From NCBI GenBank assembly GCA_029262455.1, contig JAJCZJ010000069.1, positions 1 to 64,000 of the forward strand: a stretch of DNA of 64,000 bases, written 5' to 3'. This stretch comes from Deltaproteobacteria bacterium. GTDB taxonomy: Bacteria; Desulfobacterota; Binatia; HRBIN30; CADEER01. The notes beneath the pieces were generated by a model, which had not been told where the DNA came from, made no database searches, and saw nothing but the letters and a program-made list of their open reading frames with translations. The translations under genes and the position numbers were made by a program. Shown one piece after another: positions 1 to 9,170 of this stretch (position 1 is the first letter of the stretch; each line of letters starts with the position of its first letter).

Positions 1-993
1 AGCAATTTTGAAGGAAACACCGACGTTCACTTCCCGTTTACCTACGATGAGCTCAGCACCTCGCGCGTTCTCACCATGGAGCGCATCGTCGGCGTCAAGC
101 TGTCGGCGCTGACGCCGGAACGATTCGATGTCGATGGCGTCGTTCGCAACGGGATCGAAGCGGTCCTCAAGATGATTTTCGAGGACGGTTTCTTTCACGG
201 CGATTTACACCCGGGGAACCTGCTGGTGCGCGAGGATGGAACCCTGTGCTTCCTCGACTTTGGTTTGTGTGGTCGCCTCGCGCCGCGACAACGTGACGAT
301 CTCGTCGACATGATGATCGCGCTGGTGCGCAAGGACTACCAGGGATTGGCGCGATTGTACTGGCGCCTCGGCGATCGCTTGCCCGGTGCTGAGGGGTATG
401 CCGCGTTTGAAGCGGACGTGATCGAATGTCTCGAGCGGCGATTTGCCGACAAGACCTTGAGCGAGATCGAGATGGGGGCGTTTTTCGGTGACCTCGTCAG
501 CCTAGCGCTACGTCACCGTGTCCGAATGCCGCCGGACTACACAATGACCTTCAAGGCAGTCGTCACGATGGAGGGGGTTGCGAAGCAGTTGGTGCCCGAC
601 CTCGACATGATGGAGGCGGCGCGGCCAATGGTGACGGCGCTCGCGGCCGAGCGATATGATCCGGTGCGACTGGTCCAGAGTGGTTACGGAGTCGTGCGTG
701 ATCTCACCGATGCGGCAGGAGACCTACAGCAGATCTCGCGCGCCGGGTTGGCCTTTCTGAAAACCGCCGAGGCGCGCCAGAGTGGGCAGCCGGAGCGCGA
801 CCGCGACTGGCAGCGTGAATATCGGCAGGTGCAGCGTTCTAATCGCCAAGCCGGGTTGGCGGCGGCGTGTGCGCTTTGCGGGGTAGCCCTGAGCGGACGT
901 GGGGAGGCCATTCTCTTTGGCATGCCCCTGGTCGCCATCCTGCTTCTTGCCGCGGCGTTTAGTTTGGGCGGACTGTCACTTCTGCGTCGTTGA
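1..993 (+). CDS. ABC1/UbiB-family atypical protein kinase, 5' end outside the window
   Basis: The reading frame is open from base 1, so this is the C-terminal 330 residues of a longer protein. The atypical kinase core is visible: a catalytic-loop motif HGDLHPGNLL at fragment residues 66-75 and a DFG metal-binding motif at 86-88 (FLDFGLCGRL). The last 60 or so residues form two hydrophobic segments, the usual C-terminal membrane anchor of UbiB/Coq8 proteins. Family members are ATPases that support quinone synthesis or lipid homeostasis at the inner membrane; with menaquinone made here, a quinone-related role is plausible but not shown. The upstream phrase VLTMERIVGVKL matches the family. The next gene is convergent. 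Confidence 0.9.
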   Translation, partial: SNFEGNTDVHFPFTYDELSTSRVLTMERIVGVKLSALTPERFDVDGVVRNGIEAVLKMIFEDGFFHGDLHPGNLLVREDGTLCFLDFGLCGRLAPRQRDDLVDMMIALVRKDYQGLARLYWRLGDRLPGAEGYAAFEADVIECLERRFADKTLSEIEMGAFFGDLVSLALRHRVRMPPDYTMTFKAVVTMEGVAKQLVPDLDMMEAARPMVTALAAERYDPVRLVQSGYGVVRDLTDAAGDLQQISRAGLAFLKTAEARQSGQPERDRDWQREYRQVQRSNRQAGLAAACALCGVALSGRGEAILFGMPLVAILLLAAAFSLGGLSLLRR

Positions 994-1034
994 GCTTCGT
1001 CTCGGTCCATGCTTCACGGGTTACAGCGGTCGAG

Positions 1035-2099
1035 TTACCAGCGATGCAGCTCGGGTAGGACTTCCTTGGCGAATAGTTCGACGCTGGCGCGCATGGTTTC
1101 CGGGTCCATGCCGCCGTAGTTGACGATCATGTTGAGCTCGAAGTCTCCGAGAAGTTGGCGTCGTTGTTTCAGCTTCTCGAGGATCTGCGCCGGTGTGCCG
1201 TAGCTTTGCACGTCGCAATAGGTTTCGACGGCAGTTTCGAGTCCGACTTCGCGGAAGAGATCACCGGCTGTGGCGTAGTAGTCGTAACCTTTGGCGTCGC
1301 GAAAGTGCTCGCTCATGATTTCGTAGTGGTCGACGATGGTCAGGAAGTAGTTGGCCATGTACTCGCGGCCGCGTTGCTTCGCCACTTCGGGGTCGGCATG
1401 GCAGAACATCAAATCACCGGTGAGTGGTGGTGGTGGCGGTCCTTCGTGATGGGCCGCCCAGGTCTTGCTGAAGGATGCCCAGGAGCCCTCCGCGAACATC
1501 TCCCAGGGTTGTTGCGAGAAGATCATCAGGCGAGCACCTAGAATGGCGGCTTGCTCGACCGATTCTGGCGACATGCCGACGCAGTACAAACGGTCGCGAA
1601 ACCCGGCCAGTGGTCGCGGTCGGATCTCGGTTCGCTTTTGCGGATAAATCGGGCCGTCGCCTTCGATGAATCCGGTTTCGAGCGCGTCGACAATCATGCG
1701 CGCCGCTTCATCGAAGCGCTCGCGCGATTCTCCCATGTCGAGTCCGAAACTCTCGTACTCACGCCGGGCCAGCCCGCGCCCGAGCCCGAGAACTGCTCTG
1801 CCGTGGGAGAGGTAGTCCAGGAACGCCATCTTTTCGGCGACGCGGAGTGGATCGTTCCATGGCACGATGACGGCGCCGGTGCCGAGTTTGATCCTGGAAG
1901 TGCGGCCGGCGACGTAGCTGAGGTACTGAATGTTGTCCGGGCACGCTGAATAGTCTGTGAAGTGGTGCTCCGCTGGCCAGAACTTGTCAAAACCTAGGTC
2001 TTCGGCGAGGTCGGCCAGCGCGAGCTCGTTGGCGACCATGTCCGAATCGGATCCCCGCCCGAGATAGTTCTGGAAGATCACAAGAAGTCCGACATCCAT
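1035..2099 (-). CDS. LLM-class flavin-dependent oxidoreductase (luciferase-like)
   Basis: A 354-residue protein of the bacterial luciferase-like monooxygenase fold. Family landmarks are the N-terminal strand with a following WPAEHHF motif near residue 42, GTGAVIVPWNDPLRVAEK near 75 and GLGRGLARREYESFG near 105. These proteins use FMN (or F420) with a separate reductase to oxidise small organic substrates; the substrate cannot be read from sequence. ATG 2099 is chosen over an in-frame GTG two codons upstream. It stands alone between a convergent UbiB-like gene and a same-strand membrane protein about 230 bases upstream. A flavin reductase that could serve such enzymes is encoded at 29.6 kb. 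Confidence 0.88.
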   Translation of the reverse strand: MDVGLLVIFQNYLGRGSDSDMVANELALADLAEDLGFDKFWPAEHHFTDYSACPDNIQYLSYVAGRTSRIKLGTGAVIVPWNDPLRVAEKMAFLDYLSHGRAVLGLGRGLARREYESFGLDMGESRERFDEAARMIVDALETGFIEGDGPIYPQKRTEIRPRPLAGFRDRLYCVGMSPESVEQAAILGARLMIFSQQPWEMFAEGSWASFSKTWAAHHEGPPPPPLTGDLMFCHADPEVAKQRGREYMANYFLTIVDHYEIMSEHFRDAKGYDYYATAGDLFREVGLETAVETYCDVQSYGTPAQILEKLKQRRQLLGDFELNMIVNYGGMDPETMRASVELFAKEVLPELHRW

Positions 2100-2332
2100 A
2101 GCCACCGCCTTTCGTCACTCGCCGATTTCGTGCGTCGAGGATTGGTAGCACGACGGGATGGTATGACACGAGGCATCGCCGCGACCCGGCAACGTGGGCT
2201 GCGAAGAATTGGCAACGAACATTTGGCAACGAAAATGGGCGACAAAGATGCGCTGCAGTTTAGGTGCGGCCTGAAGTGTCGTTCTTTGCTCTCGACGCCG
2301 CTCGCGGTTTTGGCGCGGCGTCGCAGAGGTGC

Positions 2333-2854
2333 TCAGTGCTCGCCGAAGATCTGATTGATTCGCTTTTGAATCGGCAGGATGCCGCCAACCGAAAATAGCG
2401 ATAGGGTGGTAGCCCAGGAGGCGGGGGCGATCTCGGTGCCTTCGGCCAGGGCCAGGTTCGTCGAGATGAAATGCAGGATGCGGACCATTGCGAGGGCAGC
2501 GATCAAATGGAATGCGAAGAAAAGCAGTGGCGTCTGAGCGAGAAAAAAGCTGCGGCTCTGGATTGCCGTGTTGAACAGAAACAGCGCCGTGTATGCCGCT
2601 ACGAAGATTGAAGCGATGCGAAACATCGATGTATCGGGGCGCAGGGTTGGCTCGATGCGCTCGTTCAATGCGTGACCGATGATCCAGGACCAGATCAAGA
2701 CCATGAAAACACCGAAGTAGATGGCGCCAGCGAACAGGAGCTTCGCCAGTGCGCCAGGCGGCTGCGCCACCATCACCGCCATCCCGACGAGGAAGGGGAC
2801 GACCCCGATAAATGCTAGATGAATGGGTTTGGCCTGGGTCAGTAGTTCACGCAT
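2333..2854 (-). CDS. small integral membrane protein, unknown function
   Basis: A 173-residue protein with four strongly hydrophobic stretches: about residues 13-32, 38-62, 80-98 and 105-125, with a weaker fifth near 150. A conserved-looking loop GHALNERIEP follows the second segment. No enzymatic motif was recognised. It is transcribed away from the HTTM cluster, with only about 120 bases between the two starts, so a shared divergent promoter region is likely. The start ATG is the first in frame and is followed directly by plausible protein. Confidence 0.6.
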   Translation of the reverse strand: MRELLTQAKPIHLAFIGVVPFLVGMAVMVAQPPGALAKLLFAGAIYFGVFMVLIWSWIIGHALNERIEPTLRPDTSMFRIASIFVAAYTALFLFNTAIQSRSFFLAQTPLLFFAFHLIAALAMVRILHFISTNLALAEGTEIAPASWATTLSLFSVGGILPIQKRINQIFGEH

Positions 2855-2975
2855 TGACAGTAACCTCTAGGTGATACTTACAACGTAGCATGCGGACTTG
2901 CGGCTGTCCACTGGCAATATGAGAATGTGGCCGATAGGGGGCGGCGGGATTTCTTTGGGGCGAAATGGCGTGGTG

Positions 2976-3365
2976 ATGAAGAATCAATCGGTTGATAGGC
3001 GAGATGCGAGGTTGTTCACGGGCTGGTTGCTCACCGGACTTCTGACCGCATACTCTATGGTCTTTGGGATCCTCGTCATGGTCGGATCTGCCGATGTGGC
3101 GATTTGGTTTGGCCCACCAAGGCTTCCCTATGGGCTAGATTTTCTCATGGGGGCGGTGGGCGTTTTTACCGCGGTCGGTCTCCTTTTTCCACGAACCCTA
3201 CAGGCCTCGGCGATGTGCATGATCCTGACCTTTGTTTTCTCTGGTTTTTGCGCTCCAGGAAAAAGCCCGATCGCGGGATTGGCCATTCTGATCTTGGTGA
3301 TTATTGCAGTGGTCGTCTTGCGAGAGCCTTCGCTCGACACCGAGGCACGACCGGGCGCCTTTTGA
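2976..3365 (+). CDS. small membrane protein coupled to the HTTM gene
   Basis: A 129-residue protein with about four transmembrane segments (residues 17-40, 56-73, 79-96 and 100-119). It is DoxX-like in size and layout but lacks a motif I can pin down. ATG 2976 is preferred over the upstream frame start because the extra residues are not protein-like; GTG codons at 2970 and 2973 are alternatives. Its TGA stop overlaps the ATG of the next gene (TGATG at 3363-3367), so translational coupling with the HTTM protein is likely and a shared membrane role is inferred. Confidence 0.65.
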   Translation: MKNQSVDRRDARLFTGWLLTGLLTAYSMVFGILVMVGSADVAIWFGPPRLPYGLDFLMGAVGVFTAVGLLFPRTLQASAMCMILTFVFSGFCAPGKSPIAGLAILILVIIAVVVLREPSLDTEARPGAF

Positions 3366-4726
3366 TGATGAAGGATACCGCTCGTTTGAGAGATTGGCTG
3401 GAGCAACCGGTCGATAACACAACCTTGGTCACGTTTCGTGCAATTTTTGGATTGCTTTTGATGATCGAGGCTGGCGGATCCATTCTTACCGGATGGGTGA
3501 CCGAAGTGTACGTCGAGCCGCAGTACACGTTCCCGCATATGGGATTCGGTTGGTTGAAGCCTCTTCCTGGCGGCGGCATGTATCTCTACTACGCGGTCAT
3601 GGCGGCCGCCGGTGCCTTTGTGATGCTCGGTGCGTACTTTCGCAGCGCATTGGCAGTGTTCACGGTGATGTGGGGGTGCGTCTATTTCGGACAGACGAGT
3701 AGCTACAACAACCACTACTACTTGCTGCTTCTGTTGTGCTTTCTGATGTTATTGACGCCGGCGAATGCCGACTTTTCCTGGGATGCAGAAAAGGGGCGGG
3801 TGGCGCGTACTTCGCTTTGCCCACGCTGGTGCATTGGCATTTTCGTCGCACAGATCGCGATCGTGTACTTCTATGCTTCGCTTGCAAAGCTCTATCCGGA
3901 CTGGCTGGCGGCAAAGCCGGTAGAGATCTGGATGCGCGCCCGGGCGCACTATCCGGTGCTGGGGCCTTTGTATGTCGTCCCGTGGTTCAAGTGGCTGATC
4001 GTCTACGGCGGGATCCTATTCGACGGATTGGTCGTGCCGATGTTGCTTTGGCGGCCGACGCGATGGGTGGCGGTGGGGCTGTCTGTTTTCTTTCACTTGT
4101 TCAATTCGTACACCTTCCGAATCGGAATTTTCCCTTACATGGGGATTGCCTTCTGTTTGTTGTTTTTCCCGGGGACGCCGCTGCGCGCGTGGCTGCGACG
4201 CAGCCGCGTTGGCCGCTATTTTTGCGAGCAGGGCCACGGGCGCAGCGTCTATTCGGGCGGGATGGGTCGGCTGGGACATTCGGTACTGGTGGTATTCTTC
4301 GCGATCCAGGTGGTGTTGCCGGTGCGCCACTTCCTCTACCCTGGTTGGTCGCATTGGACCGAAGAGGGCCACCGGATGTCGTGGCACATGATGTTGCGGA
4401 CCAAGTCCGGGACCGTGGTCATGCGGGTTGTCGATTTAGCGACAGGCGAGACGCAGCGTATCTACCCGAGTGATTCGCTGTCGAAGAAGCAGGCGCGACG
4501 GATCGCCGGGCGGCCCGATATGTTGTGGCGCTACAGCCGCATCCTGCGGGATCGTTTCGAGGCCGAGGGTAAGCAGGTGGCGGTCTTCGCCGATTCGCGC
4601 GTCAGTTTGAACGGCCGGCCGTCGCAGGTGTTCGTCGATCCGCAAGTGGATCTATCGCGAGTGGAGTGGCCTTGTTTTACGTCGCTGACATGGATTGAAC
4701 CCTTGCGGGAGAGGATCACGCCGTGA
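3365..4726 (+). CDS. HTTM-domain protein, vitamin K-dependent gamma-carboxylase-like
   Basis: A 453-residue polytopic membrane protein with the horizontally-transferred transmembrane (HTTM) domain shared with vertebrate gamma-glutamyl carboxylase. Two family landmarks are visible: NNHYY at residues 115-119, where the carboxylase has its conserved Asn-His pair, and YFYASLAKLYPDW at 168-180, whose Lys175 aligns with the proposed catalytic base. A later FHLFN motif also fits. The C-terminal 120 residues look soluble. True carboxylases use reduced vitamin K; this genome makes menaquinone. ATG 3365 overlaps the upstream stop codon. Many bacterial HTTM proteins are uncharacterised, so gamma-carboxylation is inference. 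Confidence 0.82.
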   Translation: MMKDTARLRDWLEQPVDNTTLVTFRAIFGLLLMIEAGGSILTGWVTEVYVEPQYTFPHMGFGWLKPLPGGGMYLYYAVMAAAGAFVMLGAYFRSALAVFTVMWGCVYFGQTSSYNNHYYLLLLLCFLMLLTPANADFSWDAEKGRVARTSLCPRWCIGIFVAQIAIVYFYASLAKLYPDWLAAKPVEIWMRARAHYPVLGPLYVVPWFKWLIVYGGILFDGLVVPMLLWRPTRWVAVGLSVFFHLFNSYTFRIGIFPYMGIAFCLLFFPGTPLRAWLRRSRVGRYFCEQGHGRSVYSGGMGRLGHSVLVVFFAIQVVLPVRHFLYPGWSHWTEEGHRMSWHMMLRTKSGTVVMRVVDLATGETQRIYPSDSLSKKQARRIAGRPDMLWRYSRILRDRFEAEGKQVAVFADSRVSLNGRPSQVFVDPQVDLSRVEWPCFTSLTWIEPLRERITP

Positions 4727-4791
4727 ATTGGCGCATGCGTGGACAGGCGGAGGGGGGCGGTTTATTCTGCGAGCGGAATGAGGAGGAACCC

Positions 4792-5079
4792 ATGAAGATT
4801 GTTTCGAAGGCTCTTGCCCTGATTGTTGCTGTATCCCTGGTGGCGTTGTTGGCGGGACCTTCGCCAACTCACGCTGCTTCTGGTGAGGAAGTTGCCATCT
4901 ATATCGGTGTTGGGGCGCTAATTTTTGTAGGCCTGGTCATCGTCGGCACGCTCCTGACCCGCGAGGAGCACAAGATGTTTCTGACCGAAGAGGAGCAACT
5001 CGAAGAGACGGCTCACGTCGTGGAGTTCGGGCCTCAATGTATCGGCCCGGACGGGCGGCCAGCGCTGATCTGTTGGTAA
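4792..5079 (+). CDS. small exported, Glu-rich protein next to the HTTM gene
   Basis: A 95-residue protein. A good ribosome binding site (GAGGAGG) sits 6 bases before ATG 4792, so the longer frame starting at 4723 is not used here. Residues 1-29 look like a signal peptide ending THAA, and residues 36-55 form a second hydrophobic helix. The following segment is acidic (TREEHKMFLTEEEQLEE), and the tail contains two cysteines (PQC...LICW). No family was recognised. Its position 65 bases after the HTTM carboxylase-like gene makes it a candidate partner or substrate, an idea based only on neighbourhood and the Glu cluster. Confidence 0.6.
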   Translation: MKIVSKALALIVAVSLVALLAGPSPTHAASGEEVAIYIGVGALIFVGLVIVGTLLTREEHKMFLTEEEQLEETAHVVEFGPQCIGPDGRPALICW

Positions 5080-5116
5080 CTCCGCTCGGTTTCGTGTCGG
5101 ACGTTTCGAGGTGTGA

Positions 5117-5545
5117 ATGACGTTCTCCCTTGAAGCGCTGACGATACTGAGCACGAGCTGTATTGTCGCCAGCGGACTGAGCCTGTTGCTCGGATGGTAC
5201 TTCATCCGTGGAAAACAGGTGTCGCGTCATCGCGGCGCGATGTTGACCGCGTCATCATTCGCGGCCTTGTTCCTGGTGTTCTACGTCACCCGCTGGTCGA
5301 TGTACGGATCGAAGCCGTTTCCCGGCGGCGGTGGTTGGAAGACGTTCTACTTGGTCAACCTGGTGCCGCACATCATTTTTGCGATGATTCTGGCGCCGCT
5401 CGTCGTGCGCCTGCTGTACTTGGCTTTGGGGAAAGAGGACTTTGCAGCGCATCGGCGCTTGGCGCGCTTTGTCTTGCCGATGTGGCTCTACGTGTCTGCC
5501 AGCGGTTGGCTGATCTATTTCTTGCTCTACGTGAAGGTGTACTAG
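5117..5545 (+). CDS. DUF420-family membrane protein
   Basis: A 142-residue protein with four transmembrane segments and the pattern of DUF420 proteins: SRHRGAMLTASSFAALFLV at about residues 36-54, a central NLVPHIIFAM and a final PMWLYVSASGWLIYFLLY. The family includes CtaM/YozB, which helps cytochrome c oxidase maturation in Bacillus; a role in respiratory complex assembly is possible here but unproven. It starts 37 bases after the small Glu-rich gene and ends 3 bases before the SDR gene, so it belongs to the same run. Confidence 0.75.
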   Translation: MTFSLEALTILSTSCIVASGLSLLLGWYFIRGKQVSRHRGAMLTASSFAALFLVFYVTRWSMYGSKPFPGGGGWKTFYLVNLVPHIIFAMILAPLVVRLLYLALGKEDFAAHRRLARFVLPMWLYVSASGWLIYFLLYVKVY

Positions 5546-5548
5546 GCG

Positions 5549-6364
5549 ATGTTATTGGAAGACCAGGTAGCATTGGTGACAGGCGCGGGATCGGGCATCG
5601 GTCGCGCGATTGCGTTGCGTTTCGCGGAGGTCGGCGCGCGTGTCGCGGTCAACGACCTGTTGGACGAGCGTGCGGACGCGGTTGTCGCCGAGATCCAAGC
5701 GGCCGGAGGTCAGGCCATGGCGGTGCCGACCGATGTGTCGGATGGACGCGCAGTGCTCAAGATGTTCACCCGGTTTCTCACTCTATGGGACCGGCTCGAC
5801 ATCGTCGTCAACAACGCCGGAGCGTTGTTCCTGGAACCGCATGTAATCGCCAACATGGAGGCGCAGGCGGCAGAGCGCGCAGCGACGGGCACGGTGTCGA
5901 CACCGCTCGAGGCAACGCGCACTCTCGAAGAAGGGATTTGGCGCAGAACCTTTGGGATTCACGTCGACGGCACATTTCACTGCACGCGCGATGCGCTCAA
6001 GGTGATGGAAGTCTGTCGATCGGGCTCGATCATCAACATCGCTTCGGTTGCCGGGTTGAGCGGACTGGCTGGCGCGCCGGACTACAGCGCGGCGAAGGCG
6101 GCGATCATTGGATTCACCAAGGCTGTCGCGCGCGAGGTCGGACCGTTCGGGATTCGCGTCAACGCGATCGCCCCTGGATTCGTCGACACTCCGTTGCTCG
6201 ACGAGCTGCCGGCTTCAGTGCGCGCGGGGATCGTCGCGCAGACGCCGCTGGGCCGGATGGGCACGACAGAAGAGATTGCGGCGACCGCGCTGTTTCTCGC
6301 GGATCCGTCGTCGGCGTTCTACACCGGTCAGGTGTTTAGTCCCAACGGCGGGTACGTCGTTTAG
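5549..6364 (+). CDS. SDR-family NAD(P)-dependent oxidoreductase
   Basis: A 271-residue classical short-chain dehydrogenase. It has the nucleotide-binding TGAGSGIGRAIALRF near residue 11, NNAG near 90, a catalytic serine in IINIASVAG and the YSAAKAA catalytic Tyr-Lys motif near residue 178, followed by VNAIAPGFVDTPL. The segment between the NNAG motif and the catalytic serine is longer than in a minimal SDR. The best guess is a 3-ketoacyl- or alcohol-type dehydrogenase; the substrate is unknown. It is the last gene of the plus-strand run starting near 2976. Confidence 0.9.
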   Translation: MLLEDQVALVTGAGSGIGRAIALRFAEVGARVAVNDLLDERADAVVAEIQAAGGQAMAVPTDVSDGRAVLKMFTRFLTLWDRLDIVVNNAGALFLEPHVIANMEAQAAERAATGTVSTPLEATRTLEEGIWRRTFGIHVDGTFHCTRDALKVMEVCRSGSIINIASVAGLSGLAGAPDYSAAKAAIIGFTKAVAREVGPFGIRVNAIAPGFVDTPLLDELPASVRAGIVAQTPLGRMGTTEEIAATALFLADPSSAFYTGQVFSPNGGYVV

Positions 6365-6511
6365 TCACATCGCAAGTTGTAGAGATCGCAGTCCAGCTGC
6401 ACTTTCTTGGTGATTTACTGCTTGATCCAGCAACGGCGGCACTGCTATTTCTCTGCTCGGGACTAGCATGGCCGGTCGCGCCTTGAGGCGACGCACTGGC
6501 GGGGGGACGAG

Positions 6512-8131
6512 ATGAAAGCGAAGCTTACGATTTTCACGACGATTCTGTTGCTGTCGCAAGGGGTGGCCGCGCAGTTTCAGGAAGAATTGTATCGTGCGGC
6601 AGACGGCACGATTTACCAGGTGCTGAAGCATGACCACAGCGTCGACGCTGGTTTTGGGGACGCCGAGATCGCCCGGATTACCAGCGTAGCAGCGGTTGTT
6701 GCCAGCTCTTTCACAGCCTCTGAGTGTAGCGCTCCTGGCTCCCTCCCCGGCAGCGAACCCGCCGAAGCGATCGCGTGGACGAACGGCACTCTATTCCCGC
6801 TCAGTGGGGCGCCTCTTGGCGGAGTTGGAGCCGTCACTCCCGTAAAGAAATCGAGGATTTTCGACGATGCTTCGAACGTTACGTTCGGTGCCGCCGGATC
6901 TGGGCTGGTCTGCGTCGGTCCTGACTGCGGCCTCAATGGCGCCTGCGTAAGCGGGATGCAGTGTGCATCCTTTGCGATCGATGGAACGAGCACCGCCGTT
7001 GGCGATATTTTCGACATGTCTTCTGCCGGTGGCGGCACACCGGCTGCGGTGGCACTGACCGGACAGAACATCAGTGGAGCATTGTGCAGCACCGGACCGG
7101 GTGCCAGCCTGTACGTTTTCAATCCGGGACCGACGACGAGCATCAATCTTTGCTCTACCGGTGGGGCGCCGACGGTTCCGTCCGATGGATTCAGCCTCGG
7201 TGACGCCAATTCTGAGTTCAGCGGCGGCAACGATGGGCAAACGATCATCTTCGCCTATCCCAATGAGCCCGGCGATGCCTTCGCGGTTTCGGCTGCTGGA
7301 TTCGGAGTCAACATCGACAACAGCTCGCCGCTGTGCGGTGCGCTCGATGGTGTGGTCATTGGCGTGAGTCGGTCCGACTCATCGTTGCCACCACCCCCGA
7401 CTCCGACTCCGACGTCGACTCAGACAGCGACTCCGACGGCGACTCCAACGGCGACCCCGACCGCTACGGCCACGGCGCCGCCGCCTGCGACGGATACACC
7501 GACGGCAACTGCGACGGATACGCCGACGGCAACCGCGACCGCTACACCGACGGTGCCACCGGCCGGGCCCCCATGCCCGCCAGCTCCGGACAGTTGCACC
7601 GGTGGCTTCGCCAAGGCGATTCTCTTGGTCAAAGAGAAGAATCCGGGCAAAGAGAAGCTTCTCGCCAAACTCATCAAGGGGCCTGGGCTCACGCAGGGGG
7701 ATCTCGGCGATCCGCTGGTGGCCACGGGCACGGCCTATCGGGTCTGCGTCTACGGTGACGACGACGCCCTGGCCGCACAGCTGACGGTAGACCGCGCCGG
7801 CGATACCTGCGCATCGAAGCCCTGCTGGAAGTCGATCGGCAAAGATCCGCCCGATGGCAAGGGTTTTCAATACAAGGACAAAGATACGACGGCGGACGGC
7901 GTCAAGATCCTCAAGCTCAAAGGGGGCGACCCCGGCAAGAGCACGCTTCTGGTCAAGGCCGCGAACAACGCTGCCAAAGGCCAGACGTCGATGCCTACGG
8001 GAATCACCGCCGCACTCGCCGGTGATGCGAGCGCCACCGTCCAGATCCGGACGAGCGAAGGGGCTTGCTTCACCGCCGAAGTCACCGACGTGAAGAAGAA
8101 CGACGCAGACTTCTTCAAAGCCAAGAACTAG
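6512..8131 (+). CDS. secreted multidomain protein with Thr/Pro linker (family member A)
   Basis: A 539-residue exported protein with RBS GGGGGACGAG before ATG 6512. Residues 1-20 are a signal peptide ending VAA. Residues about 21-290 form a Cys-containing domain shared with the proteins at 21154 and 22475 (shared landmarks: DGTIYQVL, IAWTNGTLFPL, KKSRIF, VGPDC, FAIDGT, GDIFDMS, GGGTPAAV, QTIIFAYPN). A linker of PT repeats covers about 291-345. The C-terminal domain, about 350-539, contains KDKDTTADGVKILKLKGGD and paired cysteines. A similar C-terminal domain is, from memory, frequent in exoproteins of uncultured deltaproteobacteria. It has no C-terminal membrane anchor, unlike its relatives. 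Function unknown. Confidence 0.8.
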   Translation: MKAKLTIFTTILLLSQGVAAQFQEELYRAADGTIYQVLKHDHSVDAGFGDAEIARITSVAAVVASSFTASECSAPGSLPGSEPAEAIAWTNGTLFPLSGAPLGGVGAVTPVKKSRIFDDASNVTFGAAGSGLVCVGPDCGLNGACVSGMQCASFAIDGTSTAVGDIFDMSSAGGGTPAAVALTGQNISGALCSTGPGASLYVFNPGPTTSINLCSTGGAPTVPSDGFSLGDANSEFSGGNDGQTIIFAYPNEPGDAFAVSAAGFGVNIDNSSPLCGALDGVVIGVSRSDSSLPPPPTPTPTSTQTATPTATPTATPTATATAPPPATDTPTATATDTPTATATATPTVPPAGPPCPPAPDSCTGGFAKAILLVKEKNPGKEKLLAKLIKGPGLTQGDLGDPLVATGTAYRVCVYGDDDALAAQLTVDRAGDTCASKPCWKSIGKDPPDGKGFQYKDKDTTADGVKILKLKGGDPGKSTLLVKAANNAAKGQTSMPTGITAALAGDASATVQIRTSEGACFTAEVTDVKKNDADFFKAKN

Positions 8132-8138
8132 CTACGAA

Positions 8139-8175
8139 AAAGCGGGGCTGGGATTTTCCCAGCCCCGCTTTGCTA
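8139..8175. terminator. bidirectional terminator between convergent genes
   Basis: Perfect 12-bp stem AGCGGGGCTGGG / CCCAGCCCCGCT (8141-8152 and 8158-8169) around an ATTTT loop. A-rich sequence on the left gives a T run for minus-strand transcripts and TTTG on the right serves the plus strand. It lies between the stop codons of the secreted protein and the desaturase. Confidence 0.9.
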
Positions 8176-8205
8176 GCTCCGGGTATCGCTACGGCCAAGA
8201 ACGCC

Positions 8206-9075
<870 letters not shown>

Positions 9076-9170
9076 GGGGTTCTCCCGGGCTAGGTTGATC
9101 CCTGAAGGATAGCTGGTGGGTTGTCACGGTTCGGTCATCGAACCGGCATGAGCTGGTTACAGTTTTGACG

